In this document: positions 10,943-22,235 of the stretch, one piece after another | Position numbering within the stretch: the stretch's first letter is position 1 | How the letters are laid out: the number at the start of each line of letters is the position of its first letter | Assembly: GCA_963971575.1 (NCBI GenBank) | Contig: OZ020611.1 | Coordinates: forward strand, 226,416,260 to 226,480,259 | Reading direction: 5' to 3' | DNA: 64,000 nt | Source of the DNA: Liopterus haemorrhoidalis | Lineage: Eukaryota; Arthropoda; Insecta; Coleoptera; Dytiscidae | The notes under the pieces: generated by a model | Databases searched by the model: none | Told to the model about the DNA's origin: nothing | The model's input: the letters and a program-made list of their open reading frames with translations, nothing else | Made by a program: the position numbers and the translations under genes

Positions 10943-12277
10943 CTTGCTTCTATCTGTAACATCGTGAATAAATGTCTTGAGGAAGGTGTATTTCCCGACA
11001 AAATGAAGACAGCTAGAGTAAGACCAATATTTAAGAAAAATGATCCTACTTTACCGGACAACTACAGGCCAATTTCTATTCTTCCAGTGTTTTCAAAAAT
11101 ATTGGAACGTGTAGTAGCAATGCAGCTTACAAGATTTTTTGAAAAACATTCCTACTTCTCGGGTCAACAGTTTGGCTTTCGCTCTACGAGAGGAACAAGT
11201 GATGCAGCATTGACCTTAGTTAAAAGTATCTGCAGTGCCCTAGACAATCAAGAAGAATGCTCTGTCCAGCTATGCGACCTCAGTAAAGCTTTCGATCGTA
11301 TGCCGCATAGTCTCTTCTTAGAAAAATTAGAATATTATGGCATCAGAGGCACAGCTCTTAGATTAATGACGTCATACCTATCAAATAGGGTACAGATAGT
11401 AGATCATGGTTCTAACTGGAGCGAACCTAACGTCATTACACTAGGAATTCCACAGGGCAGTATCCTCGGGCCTTTATTCTTTGTTATTTTTGTAAATGAC
11501 TTACCGAAGAATCTTTCTTACGATTGTATTTTATACGCAGATGACACCACTTTGATTGTCAACGATAGGGACAAGAACATTCTGAGAAATAAGATGAGCA
11601 AAGTCAATACTGAGGCAAAAGAATGGTTCGAAGTTAATAAGCTTATCCTGAATAAGGACAAAACAAAAAATATATTATTCACCTCGCAGAGAAGTAATGT
11701 CGGATGTGATACTGGTGACTTGTTAGGTCTACGCTTGGACTCCAAATTAACCTGGAAACACCATGTAGATAAGATAAGTAAGCAGCTCCACAAAGCTATC
11801 TATGCTATTAGGCGAATCAGAAAAGTGGCAAACCAAGATCTAGCACTAACAGCGTACCATTCCCTGTTCAACTCAGTTATGACCTATGGTTTAATAATCT
11901 GGTGAAACTCACCCCAGGCAGCAAGAATATTCCTTCTACAGAAGAAAGCAGTGAGGGCCATTGTGAATGCATCGAAAACCACCTCATGCAAACCTATTTT
12001 CACATCACTGAAAATTCTTACACTCCATGCCCAGTTTATCCTGCTACAGAGCTTGGAAATGAAGAAAAATACCGGTGATCTCAGCACTCGCAAGGAGTCC
12101 CACCCCTACAACACACGCACGAAAGTAGACCTAACGGTGCCAAGATTGCGACTCGAAGTTTCAAGAAGGATAAACGTCGGCTTTCATATATTCAACAAAA
12201 TTCCCACAGAACTAAGAAGTCTAGGCATGAAACAGTTCAAAATTAAATTCACAAATTTACAAGAATTTTTTAATTAG
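10943..12277 (+). pseudogene. Non-LTR reverse transcriptase pseudogene with in-frame TGA
   Basis: One frame runs from the truncated 5' end (LASICNIVNKCLEEGVFPDK, ~10943) to TAA at 12277, broken only by TGA at 11903-11905 where a Gly codon is expected after IIW. Motifs: YRPISILPVFSKILE, CDLSKAFDRM (A), GIPQGSILGPLFF (B), YADDTTL (C) and LGLRLDSKLTWKHH. The 3' UTR ends in a (TTA)n tail at 12473-12512. There is no ATG at the 5' end (the upstream frame has only GTG), consistent with 5' truncation. CR1/jockey-like; related to the RT at 42545. Confidence 0.85.
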
Positions 12278-12471
12278 ATGGTACTTAAATTAAAAATGCA
12301 CAAATATATTAACTGAAATTATTTTATGTATTATACAAATATAGTATTTAATATTATTATCATTATTATTACTCATTAATAATTATTATTAATTATATTT
12401 TTTGCAAGCAAACTTTACAACGTATAGATTTATATGACATAACTTGTAATTCTTTGAAGTTAAATAAAAGG

Positions 12472-12472
<1 letters not shown>

Positions 12473-12512
<40 letters not shown>
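12473..12512 (+). repeat. (TTA)n 3' tail of the RT copy
   Basis: About 13 TTA units follow AATAAAAGG and end exactly where the interrupted F5 sequence (ATCGTTGAATT) resumes. This marks the insertion's 3' boundary. Confidence 0.75.
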
Positions 12513-12640
12513 CGTTGAATTGAGAATAAAATTCTTTTCCAAATAGGAAAAAAAAAACAGCTGTGTGTTCTTATTTGAAATAACAAAGCAGTACAACTTA
12601 TTTTTAGAACTACTGGTTGAAACAAAAAAATGTTTCACTC

Positions 12641-13280
12641 GTTGCTATTCTCTTATAAAACGGAAATTGTTTTCTAATTTAACCAATCTCGTAGCTCTTA
12701 TAGTTCTCTATATAGCAATAGTAGACAAATTAAAATGAGCACCCTATATGTTATGCATCGTCACAACTGTGGATGCGCTAATCTAACAGGTGCAGGGTCT
12801 TAGCTATCTAAACCTCTGTCCGACTGTCCCAGTAAACAATACTGATCCCCATGTTTTTTGTCCACACATACAGACAATGTGCGGTCTTCGGTCCGCGGTC
12901 CCCGAACATTTAATCTGAATACATCATGAATAGTTTTCAATGCGAATCGTATGAACGCACATATGTTCATTGCAAACCCAAATACAGCTCTGGCCAAGCC
13001 CCACCCAACCATAGCTCTAGGGGATGAGGGTGATATTTGACTCGAGAGAACAGGTTCAGAATTTTGATGAGTTTTTTTGGTAGACTTAATGATTTCATTG
13101 GAATATAATGTTTATTTTATTTCATAGGCTATACTAAAAATAGCAATAATTATTTCGGTGCAAATTTTGATGTAAAGATTGTTACTCCTTTTATTTCAGA
13201 TTGTTAGTTTTGTGTAAGGAACTTGAGAACTATATTGTTGTGCCTCCCATAAAGCGTAGATTAACGACTGGAAAGTAATT
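12641..13280. other. No gene; contains an F4 end fragment
   Basis: Bases 12650-13120 show no recognised feature. Bases ~13150-13260 (TTTTATTTCAGATTGTTAGT... and a TGCCTCCCATAAAGCG-like end) resemble the right end of the F4 element at 27505-28980. Confidence 0.4.
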
Positions 13281-13756
13281 TTTGAATAAAATTTTTAGCT
13301 GACACGATTTTTACAAAAATCAGTTATCCTACATTCTATAATTTAGTCGGGTTGGTCTAAAAATTGTAAATAATTCACATTGACATGAACCAGAATAGTA
13401 CAGGAAATGTACACAAATGTTGCATTTAATTTTTAAAAGCGTCATAATAACCAGTGAACACTGTTTAAATTATAATTTAATTCTGTTTCAATGTACACGA
13501 AATCAGAGGGGCGGAGCTTATAACAACCAATGGAAGCCATAGGCGCAATTTTTAAAATTCTTAATGAACCTTGCTATATATAAAAAAAATACTGCACATA
13601 TTTAGAAACCTAAAAATGGTATTAGGCGTTCCAATTAAAATTAACAAAAAAAATATTTTAATATAAAATTTGTTTTGGCATCCAAATAATCATCATTCAC
13701 TTACCTGCAATACCTACAAAACCCTGAAATGTGTGAAAATTCACACTTCACATCAA
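13281..13756 (+). mobile_element. F1 fragment (3' part, cassette deleted)
   Basis: It shares the F1 body (GGGGCGGAGCTTATAACAAC, AATGGAAGCCATAGGCGCAA) and the complete 3' end TACCTACAAAACCCT...CACACTTCACATCAA. The region that holds the tRNA-like cassette in other copies is missing. Confidence 0.6.
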
Positions 13757-13956
13757 TTTTTTAATGTTAGAGGTATATCCAACCTCGTTTAACGACGATG
13801 GATACTTTTCAAATCTAGACAGTTCTTCTTGAATGTGGCTTTTGATACTGTTAAATCTGTAGCAGTTATCAAGTAGCTTCAATGAAGTTTGAAGTTACTT
13901 GGTTACCAGAAAATATATGCATTATGATTTTGATGTTTTTGTAAAAACTATAAACT

Positions 13957-14238
13957 TTAATCTTCTTTCCATCTAGCACGAGCAATCTCTGTTAGTGTTA
14001 TTCTCTGCCATTGAAGCAGGTTCACTGCATAAGACACCAAGTTTTTCCACCTGGTGCGATCAGTACATATCTTCTCCCTAGATGAATGTAGGAGATGACA
14101 TGTTTTGACTGAGTTCTTGATCATATCTTGATATATCCAGTACGGTGCTCCAGGGTTTCTAGTGCCTTATGATAGTTCTTAATAGAGTACCTGCTTAGGC
14201 ATATGTTTATCTGGCATTCTAATTACATGTTTAATTAA
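13957..14238 (-). pseudogene. C-terminal remnant of a non-LTR retrotransposon ORF
   Basis: Read on the - strand, one frame gives HVIRMPDKHMPKQVLY, then GAPYWIYQDMIKNSVKTC and DRTRWKNLVS, ending in TAA at 13957, with two internal stops. This arrangement (GHVxRMxD...PKQxLYxEL...GxPxxRYKD...DRxxWRxxV) is the usual extreme C-terminus of several metazoan non-LTR RT proteins. Nothing upstream of it remains. Confidence 0.6.
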
Positions 14239-14288
14239 TATTTTTGGATTAGAGTAGCCTCAATACTCAACTTATTTCATTAGCATTG

Positions 14289-15480
14289 AGGATTTGGAGG
14301 TACGACCAAAAAAACTCTTATATAGTCACTCATGTGTCTGTCTGTTCGGTAGAAATTCTGTCCAAACGGTTAAACATAAAAAGTTGAAATTTGGCAAGCT
14401 TGTACATCTCCTTGACCCACATACAGGAAAACTATAAAGAATTCAAAGAAGCACATCGCGGAATAAATATTAAAATATATTTAACTAAGAAATTAAAATT
14501 TAAAAAAATAATAATAAGTGGGGTGCCAAATGAAGTTACTTAAGACATAGATAATCCAACCATTTTTATTTACGTAGAATCAAATATTTTTATGAAATTT
14601 TCCAAAAAAAAAACTTTTTTCCCCCACCTTATTTCAGAGAAGTGTAGATCTAAAAATCTAAAAATTGATATGTGTGAGATGTACATTTCATGTCGTAAGA
14701 AAATTAATGTGGGGGTTGCAGATAGAGAAATTACTCGGCAACAAGTGCTGACCAATGCACTTTATTTAAAAAAATACGAGTGTTGACTGAAAAAAAAGGT
14801 CCTCACTACTAAAATACAAGTGATGACCTATAAAAAAGGTCCTTACTACTAAAGTCCAAGGTGATGACCTAAAAAAAAGGTCCTCACTTCCAAAATACAA
14901 GTGAAGGTCTCTTAAATAAAAATGTATTCCTCAAAAACAATAAAACCACGTATTTAGCTCTTGGGGAGGGTTCAAGCCTGTGCACCTCCCGGGGATGCGC
15001 ACCTGATTGTTACAATGAAATTTCAATAAAATCAAATTAAATTAAAAATGATTTTTCCTAAATTATTTTATTTTATTCATTTATTTGTTTTTTTGTAATG
15101 CTATGACTTGCTTATATCGTTGAATTCAGAATAAAATAAGATTTCCAAATAAGAAAACAAAATGTTCTTATTTAAAATAAGAAAGCTGTACAAGGTATTT
15201 TTAAAACTACTGTTAACTACTAAACGAAGTTACTTAAGACATAGATAGTCCAACCATTTTTATTTACGTAGAATCAAATATTTTTATGAAATTTTCCAAA
15301 AAAAAAACTTTTTTCCCCCACCTTATTTCAGAGAAGTGTAGATCTAAAAATCGAAAAAAAATGAATAATGTATATTGATAAGAACAGGAATAGTGCAACA
15401 GGAATTTTTGATCTAATTATTATTTCAAATAATATCGTATTTTTCGAAAAATCTGAAATATGTGAAAATTAACACCACAT
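14289..15480 (+). mobile_element. F1 fragment interrupted by a 567 bp F5 segment between 127 bp direct repeats
   Basis: The F1 5' end (AGGATTTGGAGGTACGACC, short GTCTGTCTGT) runs to 14658. Bases 14532-14658 are repeated at 15226-15352 with a single obvious mismatch, and F1-type sequence continues to ~15480. The intervening 14659-15225 is an F5 copy. Confidence 0.55.
14659..15225 (+). repeat. F5 repeat, uninterrupted copy
   Basis: It carries in order all pieces scattered over 9.07-12.64 kb: GATATGTGTGAGATGTACAT, GAGAAATTACT, the GGTCCTCAC tandem units (14800-14900), ACAATAAAACCACGTATT, GCTATGACTTGCTTAT and ATCGTTGAATT. It therefore supplies the empty sites of the hAT and RT insertions there. 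Confidence 0.6.
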
Positions 15481-16199
15481 AATTTTTTTCAAATCATAAC
15501 AGATTACGAATGGCTAATGCCCAAAATTTTCGAAGGCAGTAGAAACGAAACAACCTTTTCGAATAACTGATTATTGAAAATCCCGATCAATATTTCCTAA
15601 TAATTAATTTACTAACAATATTTTCATCATCAGAATGAAACCATAACTTCGCCCCTCAGCGTCGTGGTCCATTGTGTGTCCCGGATGGCCATATGTTCAC
15701 AGCAGTGCTCTGAGCCGAGCTCTAAGCTACACCACACACTAACAGAGAGAGGTACATATGTGGACAGATGGCACTTGTACCCCTACTGAAAAGTCATTAG
15801 ACGTATATTGTACAGGCGAATCGATGAAAATATGTTAGATGTACTGAAATGAACCCGTATGTCTGCGTGCTGGACTAATTAAGAAAGTGGAATGGAATTG
15901 CTTTATGGTTATTGAAAGAGTTTCTAATAAAAACTTGTAGTTGAATTTTATGGTGTATTTGGAGTAGTTACATCATCCAAAGTATTTTAACGCGACTTTT
16001 TGGAAAAATATGTTAAAAAACATTTGTCCCTCACCCAATCTTCCAGAGGGGCTAGTTTAAAATTGAAGAAAAGTAGTGCAATGCACATTGTAACCCAAAA
16101 TTGGATAAGGTTTTAGCCAAAAATATTTCTCAAAAATTATGTGCACCAACGTATCAGCCTAAAAGATTTCTCTAAAAATTTGAATATATTTAGACAAAT
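15481..16199. other. No gene recognised
   Basis: Mostly unremarkable DNA. Bases 15650-15790 are less AT-rich than the surroundings but hold no convincing ORF or repeat. Confidence 0.4.
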
Positions 16200-16958
16200 G
16201 CACATTGTTATGTTACTGTTTATTTGGTCACTGGTATTTGTCACTGTTAACAATGTGTTATTTGAATTACTATAAATGATTTATTCCTCTTTGATACCTT
16301 AAAAACTAAATCTAAAATAATCAAATAATAGGTTGAATCACAACGTATAATAGTATAATAAAATAACTGGACACTACATATTACACTCTACAGTGTCGAG
16401 TGTAGTGAAGTGTTCATGTACGTAGAGTCTACACACATGAACACGGTTCTTAGCTGTTAATTTTTTTTTATTATATTTTTAATTTCAAAAATAGACAAAC
16501 ACTATCTTAGCTATAAATATAAAAAAACAGTTACATTATTAGCCATTATTTAGCCAATAATTAAAAATATAATTAATTTTGTCAAAAACACAAAAACTGC
16601 AATATTTTTTAAAACCACAATCTGATTAATAATTTATAATTTAAAAAAATTGATTTTTCAAAAAATAGCTTGTAGATCCATTCATTGAGAGGTTCAATTT
16701 AATATGCCACTCAAAATTTTAAAAATATATATATTAAATATATAATTGTCAATATCTATCTCAGGATGTGTTTTTTGAATATTTTTCCTATATGTGGGTC
16801 AAAGAGTTGCATAAGCATTCCAAATTACAACAGACAACCTGACAGATAGCCAGACAGACATGCTGGCAGGCAGAGAGGGAGGCAGACAGATATACAGACA
16901 GACAGACACATAGGTGACGATGTAAGGGTTTTTTGTGGTTATTCCTACAAAACCTTAA
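16200..16958 (-). mobile_element. F1-related element (long variant F1b), 3'-truncated
   Basis: The 5' end is at the right: CCTACAAAACCTT near 16958, then a degenerate GACA-rich microsatellite (16830-16912) and the GGGTCAAAGAGTTG block. The interior resembles the 25.7, 40.7 and 53.2 kb copies and lacks a tRNA-like cassette. A 9 bp inverted pair (GTGTTCATG/CATGAACAC) lies at 16411-16443. Confidence 0.55.
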
Positions 16959-17200
16959 AAAGGTCCTCACCAAAATATAAGTGTTGAGCAAATCAAAAAA
17001 CAAGTGTTGACCTAAAAAAAGTCCTCACTTCCAAAATACCAAAACTAAAATAAAAACGGTCCCCATATTCAAAATGCAAGTGATGAAAGTGATCAAAAAA
17101 AGGTCATGAACTCTAAAAATTAAGTGTGTTCCTTAAAAATACTAAAAACTCGTTTTTTGAGTCCATAAGCTGGAGCACAAGCCCCTGAGTATCTAATGGC
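16959..17200 (+). repeat. F5-type tandem units
   Basis: Degenerate GGTCCTCAC...AAGTGTTGACCT units followed by the downstream F5 signature (TACTAAAAACTCGTTTTTTGAG). This is an older F5 copy adjoining the F1b end. Confidence 0.5.
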
Positions 17201-17749
17201 TATATTACAGTCGGATGATTACAACCGCGGCTCGGTAACCGTGGCTCGGTAAACGGATGGTAAACTTTATCCCCATGCACTATAGCTTCCATATGTTTAT
17301 TAAATAAATTACTATTCATGTTGATGCTTCGACAAAAATGTATCAAACACCTTTAGTTCCCCACCCTGACTCTTAGAGGGGCTAGTTTAAAAATCACATC
17401 AAATTCAGAGTAATGCAGTTAATGAAAGTCTTTATGACTTGATTAACGATTAAAAATTAATTTATGTAAAATAAAGACATCCAGCATTCGATCTCCCTAT
17501 TGAATTTTGTCCACTTACTAAATACGTACGAAAAACTGAAATGTGTGAAATTCATACTCAAAACCGTAGCAACGGGCTGGCGTCGGGGCATTTGTGGGGG
17601 CATTGCAGATGAAAACTTTTTTTTTTTTTGGCTGGTGGACTTTTTTTGCTCTTCACTTGTATTTGGGGACTTCTTTTTTGCTTTTCACTGGTATATATAA
17701 TCCTTTATTTCCCCTCGACCTTTCGGTGTTTGGGCATTTACCAGGTGTA

Positions 17750-18996
17750 CAAGTATGAAATGCGGATTTTTTTAAAAAATAAAACACATTAAACTCAAAA
17801 GAATAGTAAAAGTTTATTTATTCAAAGTATGCTCCATTAGAAGTTATACATTTTTCCCATCTTTCAGGCAATTTGTGAATATCTCGCCAATAGATCTCTT
17901 CCTCTTTCCCCGCAAACCATTCATCTAGCTATTCTTTCACATTTTCATATGAACAAAAGTGCTGCTCGGCAAGTGCGTGACCCATCGATGCGAGCAAGTG
18001 GTAATCTGAAGGGGCCAAGTCTAGTGAGTAAGCGGCATGGTGTAGCACTTCCCACTTGAGTGCCTCCAATATGTTGCAAACTGCTTTTGCCTTGTGTGAT
18101 GGAGCGTTATCGTGAAGAAAGATTACCTTGTGCTCTCTTCTTTCGTATTCTGGTCGTTTTATGAGCAGCGAATGGTTCAATTCGATCAGTTGTTGTTGGT
18201 AGCGTTGGGTATTAACTGTTTCACCAGGTTTTAACAATTCATAATAGACCACACCCTTTTGGTCCCACCAAGTACAGAGCATTGTCTTTTTGCCAAAGCG
18301 ATTCGGTCTTGCAGCTGATGTGGATGGTGAGCCTGGGTTCACCCATGATTTTTTGCGTTTTGGATTTTCAAAAAAGCAATTGGGATGCAAAGAAGACTTT
18401 CTTTTGTATCGTGCAAGCAAAATTTCACAAGTGTTTTTGCGTTTTTCCATCTGCCTCTCATTCAATGCATGTGGGACCCATCTGCCGACTTTCTGGATCT
18501 TACCCATCTCTTGTAGGCGATTGGAAACAGCTTGTTGACTAACGCCTAACTGCTCTGCTAATTGTTTTTGTGATTGACTATCGTCTTCCTGTAGCAATGT
18601 TTCCAATTTTGTATCTTCATATTTTTTTGGAGGTTTTCCATGTTCTTTGTCTGTAAGATCAAAGTCACCACTTTTGAAACGCCGAAACCATCGTTCACAC
18701 GTATCTTGCGATAGAGCGTATTCACCATAAGCTTCTCGAAGCAGTCGGTATGATTCAGCAGCAGTTTTTTTCAAATGAAAACAAAACAGTAGTACTGTTC
18801 GCGAATGCTCTTTATTTGGCACAAAATTTGACATTTTTAACACAGTAAAACAAAACTATATGATCACTTTTCAAATTATAACCTATACGCATTTGACACT
18901 TAATGATAACTCAACAAAACGCCATTTGTGTTGAAAATTTGAACTATACACTCAGTTTGCGCGGCAAGTTTGAAAAAAATCCGCATTTCATACTTG
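17750..18996 (-). mobile_element. Mos1-like mariner, 1247 bp
   Basis: TIRs CAAGTATGAAATGCGGATTT at 17750 and its complement ending at 18996 are flanked by TA (17748-17749, 18997-18998). Length and layout fit a full-size mariner. The transposase gene on the - strand is broken. A 3' fragment of the same family is at 31560. Confidence 0.9.
17818..18834 (-). pseudogene. Mos1-type mariner transposase, inactivated
   Basis: The start MSNFVPNKEHSR at 18834 matches the usual start of mauritiana-subfamily mariner transposases (family length ~345 aa). Two N-terminal HTH regions are present (including QKQLAEQLGVSQQAVSNRL), then the linker WVPHALNERQ. The segment that should contain the TGDE catalytic Asp is missing: CEILLARYKRKSSLH runs directly into FFENPKRKKSW. 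The second and third catalytic Asp remain (FLHDNAPSHKA and LDLAPSDYHL, 34 residues apart). A TAG near 17926 replaces the expected Trp codon before the C-terminal LDEWF region; the frame then continues to TAA at 17818. It cannot transpose. Confidence 0.9.
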
Positions 18997-19207
18997 TAGA
19001 CCTGGTACTACAACGTCTTATTAAATATACATTACATTTCATTACTTTACATTTTCATTGCTTTTCACTTGTATTTAGGAGGTAAGGACCTTTTTTTTTG
19101 CTCTTCACTTGGATTTGAAGATCTAAATTTTATCAATTTACTTTATTTGCCAAGGGCGCCAAAAACATTGCTACGGCTCTGTTCACACTTCACATCAATT
19201 TTTACAA

Positions 19208-20002
19208 ACTTTTTCTGCATATAATGGTATCTCTGACAAATCTCTAATAGTCCAACGACACCGCCATTACTACATAACATTGGACGGATGACTAAATTTG
19301 TTATCAACTTGTTCTCCCTTTCATTCTATTTTAATGGAAAATAACTTAAAATAATTTTTATATTGGGCAATGAATCCTATTTCTAGTTTTGTTATACTAA
19401 CATACAAATCACATTATTTATTGTGAAAAGCAAGGAAATAATTTTTTGATAGAATCCAATTTTTTATGATATTTGCTGAAGTAATAAAGGCGGAAAAAAC
19501 AATGTAAGAAAAACAAAATATCTTGGTAGTAAATCTTACGGTGTGTGTGTATCTTATAGAAGAGTTCGGAATCAAGTGTCGTGAAGAGTGAATTAAATGT
19601 GTCCAATTACTTATATGTCACAATCAAACAAGTCATTGATGGATGTTTTCAACTCGATCATAGGTCACATGTGCCAGTAATTGCTTCCAACACCCTGGAG
19701 AATCTATTTCTACCTCGTTTTCTTCCATAACCAGTGGCGGAACTAGAGGGAATTTATAGACAGCCTAAAATTAATGACAATACAAATTTTACAAAAATTA
19801 TGTTACAATAAGATTTGACAACAATTTCTCAATGTATAAGTGACGACATGGGGTAAAATGGGCTTGTTCTTTGTTTTGATTTTCGACCAAATCAGAATTA
19901 AATTTTGCTAGAGATAATCTTCTTCTTTTATTATTTCGAAATTTCACTACATGAAATTCAAAAAAAAGTAAAAATAATAATAATAAAAACAAAGACATTT
20001 TT
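19208..20002. other. No gene; one hAT-like terminus
   Basis: CAGTGGCGGAACTAG at 19731 resembles a hAT end, with no partner found. The rest is AT-rich without recognised features. Confidence 0.3.
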
Positions 20003-21150
20003 TGTGAAGTGTGAATTGTCATACATTTCAGGGTTTTGTAAGTATCTAGTAAGTAACAGCAAATTGTGGGCATATTAAAAATCATAAAATTCGATAACGT
20101 GTTTCCATTTTGAGCAGTGATGGCGAACTAATGAACCGAGGGTCACACAGTGATTCGTATGATTATTTCAAATGACCCATAGAAAAGGAGATATTTGTAG
20201 TTCTGAAGATTCGAAAGAGAGATTCTAAGTTATATACCTGTATTATAACGTCAAACACCAGGCCGCTAGTTCAGATAGAGTTAACGAGATTAACAGGAAG
20301 TTCCTCACAATTAATTACGTCGTAAAGCGGCAAATCTCTATTTACGATTTATATTATATATTTGACCCGCGATTTGAATCTACAAAATTACAAATTAAAT
20401 TTTGACCCGTCTGGGAAAAAAGTGCCATCGCTGATCTAGTGTCTTACAAGCGTACTTAATTATGAGATGCTCTTGCATTAAGCTAGTTACCCAGTTCTGC
20501 AAGTGTCCAGATAAATGTTGAAGCACATTTTTGAATGTTTTTGCAAAATTCCTGTTGTACTTTTTTTGGTTCAGAGCAATGTACATTACTCACAATTTAT
20601 TTCTATTTTTAATTTAACCCCTCTGGGTTTCAGGTTGCTGGACAATATATTTTTTTAGAGAATTTTTTAAAACAGTGTTACGATAAAAAATAGGAACTTT
20701 AATCTTAGGAGCATTCTTTTGATACCACCCAATAAATTAAAAAATTTACATATATATTTAAATATATTTTTTAACGACACAAAAATATTGATATTGTTTG
20801 AAATAATAATCTGTTCAAAAATTCCTAATGCTCTATTCCGGTTTTTATCAATGTACATTATTGAGATTTTTTTAGATCATTAGATCAACCCCTCTAGGAA
20901 ATAGGGTGGGAAACAAAAGTTTTTACATATTTTTGGCGAAAATTCTACAAAAACATTTGATTTTTCAACAATAAAATTTTGCGTTAAATACAAATTTGTT
21001 TATATTTTTTCCACGATGTCTATTTTTGAACTTTTGTTTTCTTGTATTTGGGTCAAAGAGTTGTACCTACCTATGCAAATATGTTAAATTTCAACTTTCT
21101 ATTTTCAGCCGTTTGGCCACAGTTTCTACAAATTCTAAAGTTTCTAAAAA
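20003..21150 (-). mobile_element. F1b copy, 5'-truncated, with a nested hAT-like MITE
   Basis: It starts at the terminal hairpin and subterminal repeat (GTGAAGTGTGAATTGTCATA, CAGGGTTTTGTAAGTA) and continues through body blocks shared with other F1b copies (TGTACATTACTC, GGGTCAAAGAGTTGTA, AGCCGTTTGGCCACA). The microsatellite and 5' terminus are absent. Confidence 0.55.
20115..20433. mobile_element. hAT-like MITE (CAGTGATGGC termini)
   Basis: CAGTGATGGCGAAC (20115) and GTGCCATCGCTG (to 20433) are imperfect inverted ends in a CAGTGATGGC pattern known from hAT elements. No clear 8 bp duplication remains. It lies inside F1b. A lone CAGTGATGGCTAAT end also occurs at 44665. Confidence 0.5.
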
Positions 21151-22235
21151 TTCAACACTAAAACATACGTAATAAGTTCAAACATTACTAGAGTGTCTAG
21201 TACAATATTTGACCACCAGACAGCGTATTCGAGAGTGTCAGTTCTCAATACTATTCATTTAAATTTTTCCACAATTGCTATTTCGTGAACTACGAGTATA
21301 ACAGCAACGAGGTTGGTTAAATTAGGAAACAATTGTCATTTTATAAGATAATATCAACGAGTGCAACATTTTTTTGTTTCGACCAATGCTTCTCAAAATT
21401 CGTTGTGTAACTTTCTGATTTTAAAAGAGAACACACAATTATTTTTCACTTATTTGAAAGATAATTTTATTCTGAATTCAACGATATAAACAAGTCATAG
21501 TATAATCTTGTAATAATTGAGAAAAATGCAATTTAATTGTATATTAATTTTATTAAAATCTCGTAACAATTTTGCTATGAATTACGTAAATTAGTCGTAA
21601 ATTAAACCACAAAACGGGGTAGGCCTATTTATTTAACTCTTAACTTATGACTCGATGTACGCTACTGTGTAACATGTTAGGTTATGTTGCTGGAGGTGAC
21701 ATAACCTCACTGGTGGAAGGCGATTGTCACGCCGCCACTCGATTAGCGGGACCTGAGGGAGTTAGAGACGAATTGCTTGTTTTTTACTCACAGCTGAGTG
21801 TAATGGAATGCGAACGAGTTTTAAATGTCTTGTGTATTGAGTTTCCCAACTATTGATGAATCCGAGAGAAAACATATATCAATTACAACAACTTTCAGCA
21901 TTTCACAATTCTTGTTATCTTTACTTTCATAGTACAGTAAGTTCTAACCATTCAGTTGTTTACCGTTACCAAATTAAGATACCAGTACATAAAACACAAA
22001 AAGCGCGAACCCAAAGGGGACACACGAGCATACGGGCATACCCCCTCCCCCAAGAAAAACTAATACAACGTTTGTTTGGATTTGACTTTTTTTCACTACA
22101 TCCACCATCTTTCAAAAATAGAAGCGGGCCAAAGAGCAATTTGCGGCCCACATTCTTCTTTTCATTTTGAAAATTTTAAAGTTTTAAAGGTGTTTTCAAG
22201 AAAATAAATACATTTTTGCCTTCTGACCCCCTCCA
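21151..22235. other. F5 fragment (reverse) and unassigned DNA with a small ORF
   Basis: Bases 21400-21500 are the reverse complement of the F5 right part (TTATTCTGAATTCAACGATA). A 69-codon ATG-started ORF at 21647-21856 (MTRCTLLCNMLG...CIEFPNY) has balanced composition but no recognised domain. I cannot say whether it is real. Confidence 0.3.

Larger units (their letters stand above)
9070..12640 (+). repeat. Composite locus: old repeat F5 interrupted by later insertions
   Basis: Pieces at about 9072-9180, 9745-9888, 10714-10945 and 12512-12640 line up in order with the uninterrupted 14659-15225 segment. F5 carries ~38 bp imperfect tandem units of the type GGTCCTCACTTCCAAAATAC...GTGATGACCT. 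The gaps are filled by an inverted-repeat insertion (9.18-9.74 kb), a hAT-like element (9889-10713) and an RT copy (~10950-12512). Confidence 0.6.
17559..19181 (+). mobile_element. hAT-like element with a nested Mos1-type mariner, inserted in an F1 3' end
   Basis: Terminal repeats CAAAACCGTAGCAACG (17559) and CATTGCTACGGCTCTG (to 19181) match at 13 of 16. The 8 bp duplications TTCATACT (17551-17558) and TTCACACT (19182-19189) differ by one base. The flanks are the two halves of an F1 3' end (GAAATGTGTGAAA | TTCACACTTCACATCAA). Inside lie TTTGCTCTTCACTTGTATTT units and the mariner at 17750-18996. Confidence 0.8.

Noticed and set aside
10964..11905. RT ORF treated as a separate complete protein
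   Set aside because: The same frame continues after one TGA to 12277, and the 5' end lacks an ATG; it is one truncated, nonsense-mutated copy.
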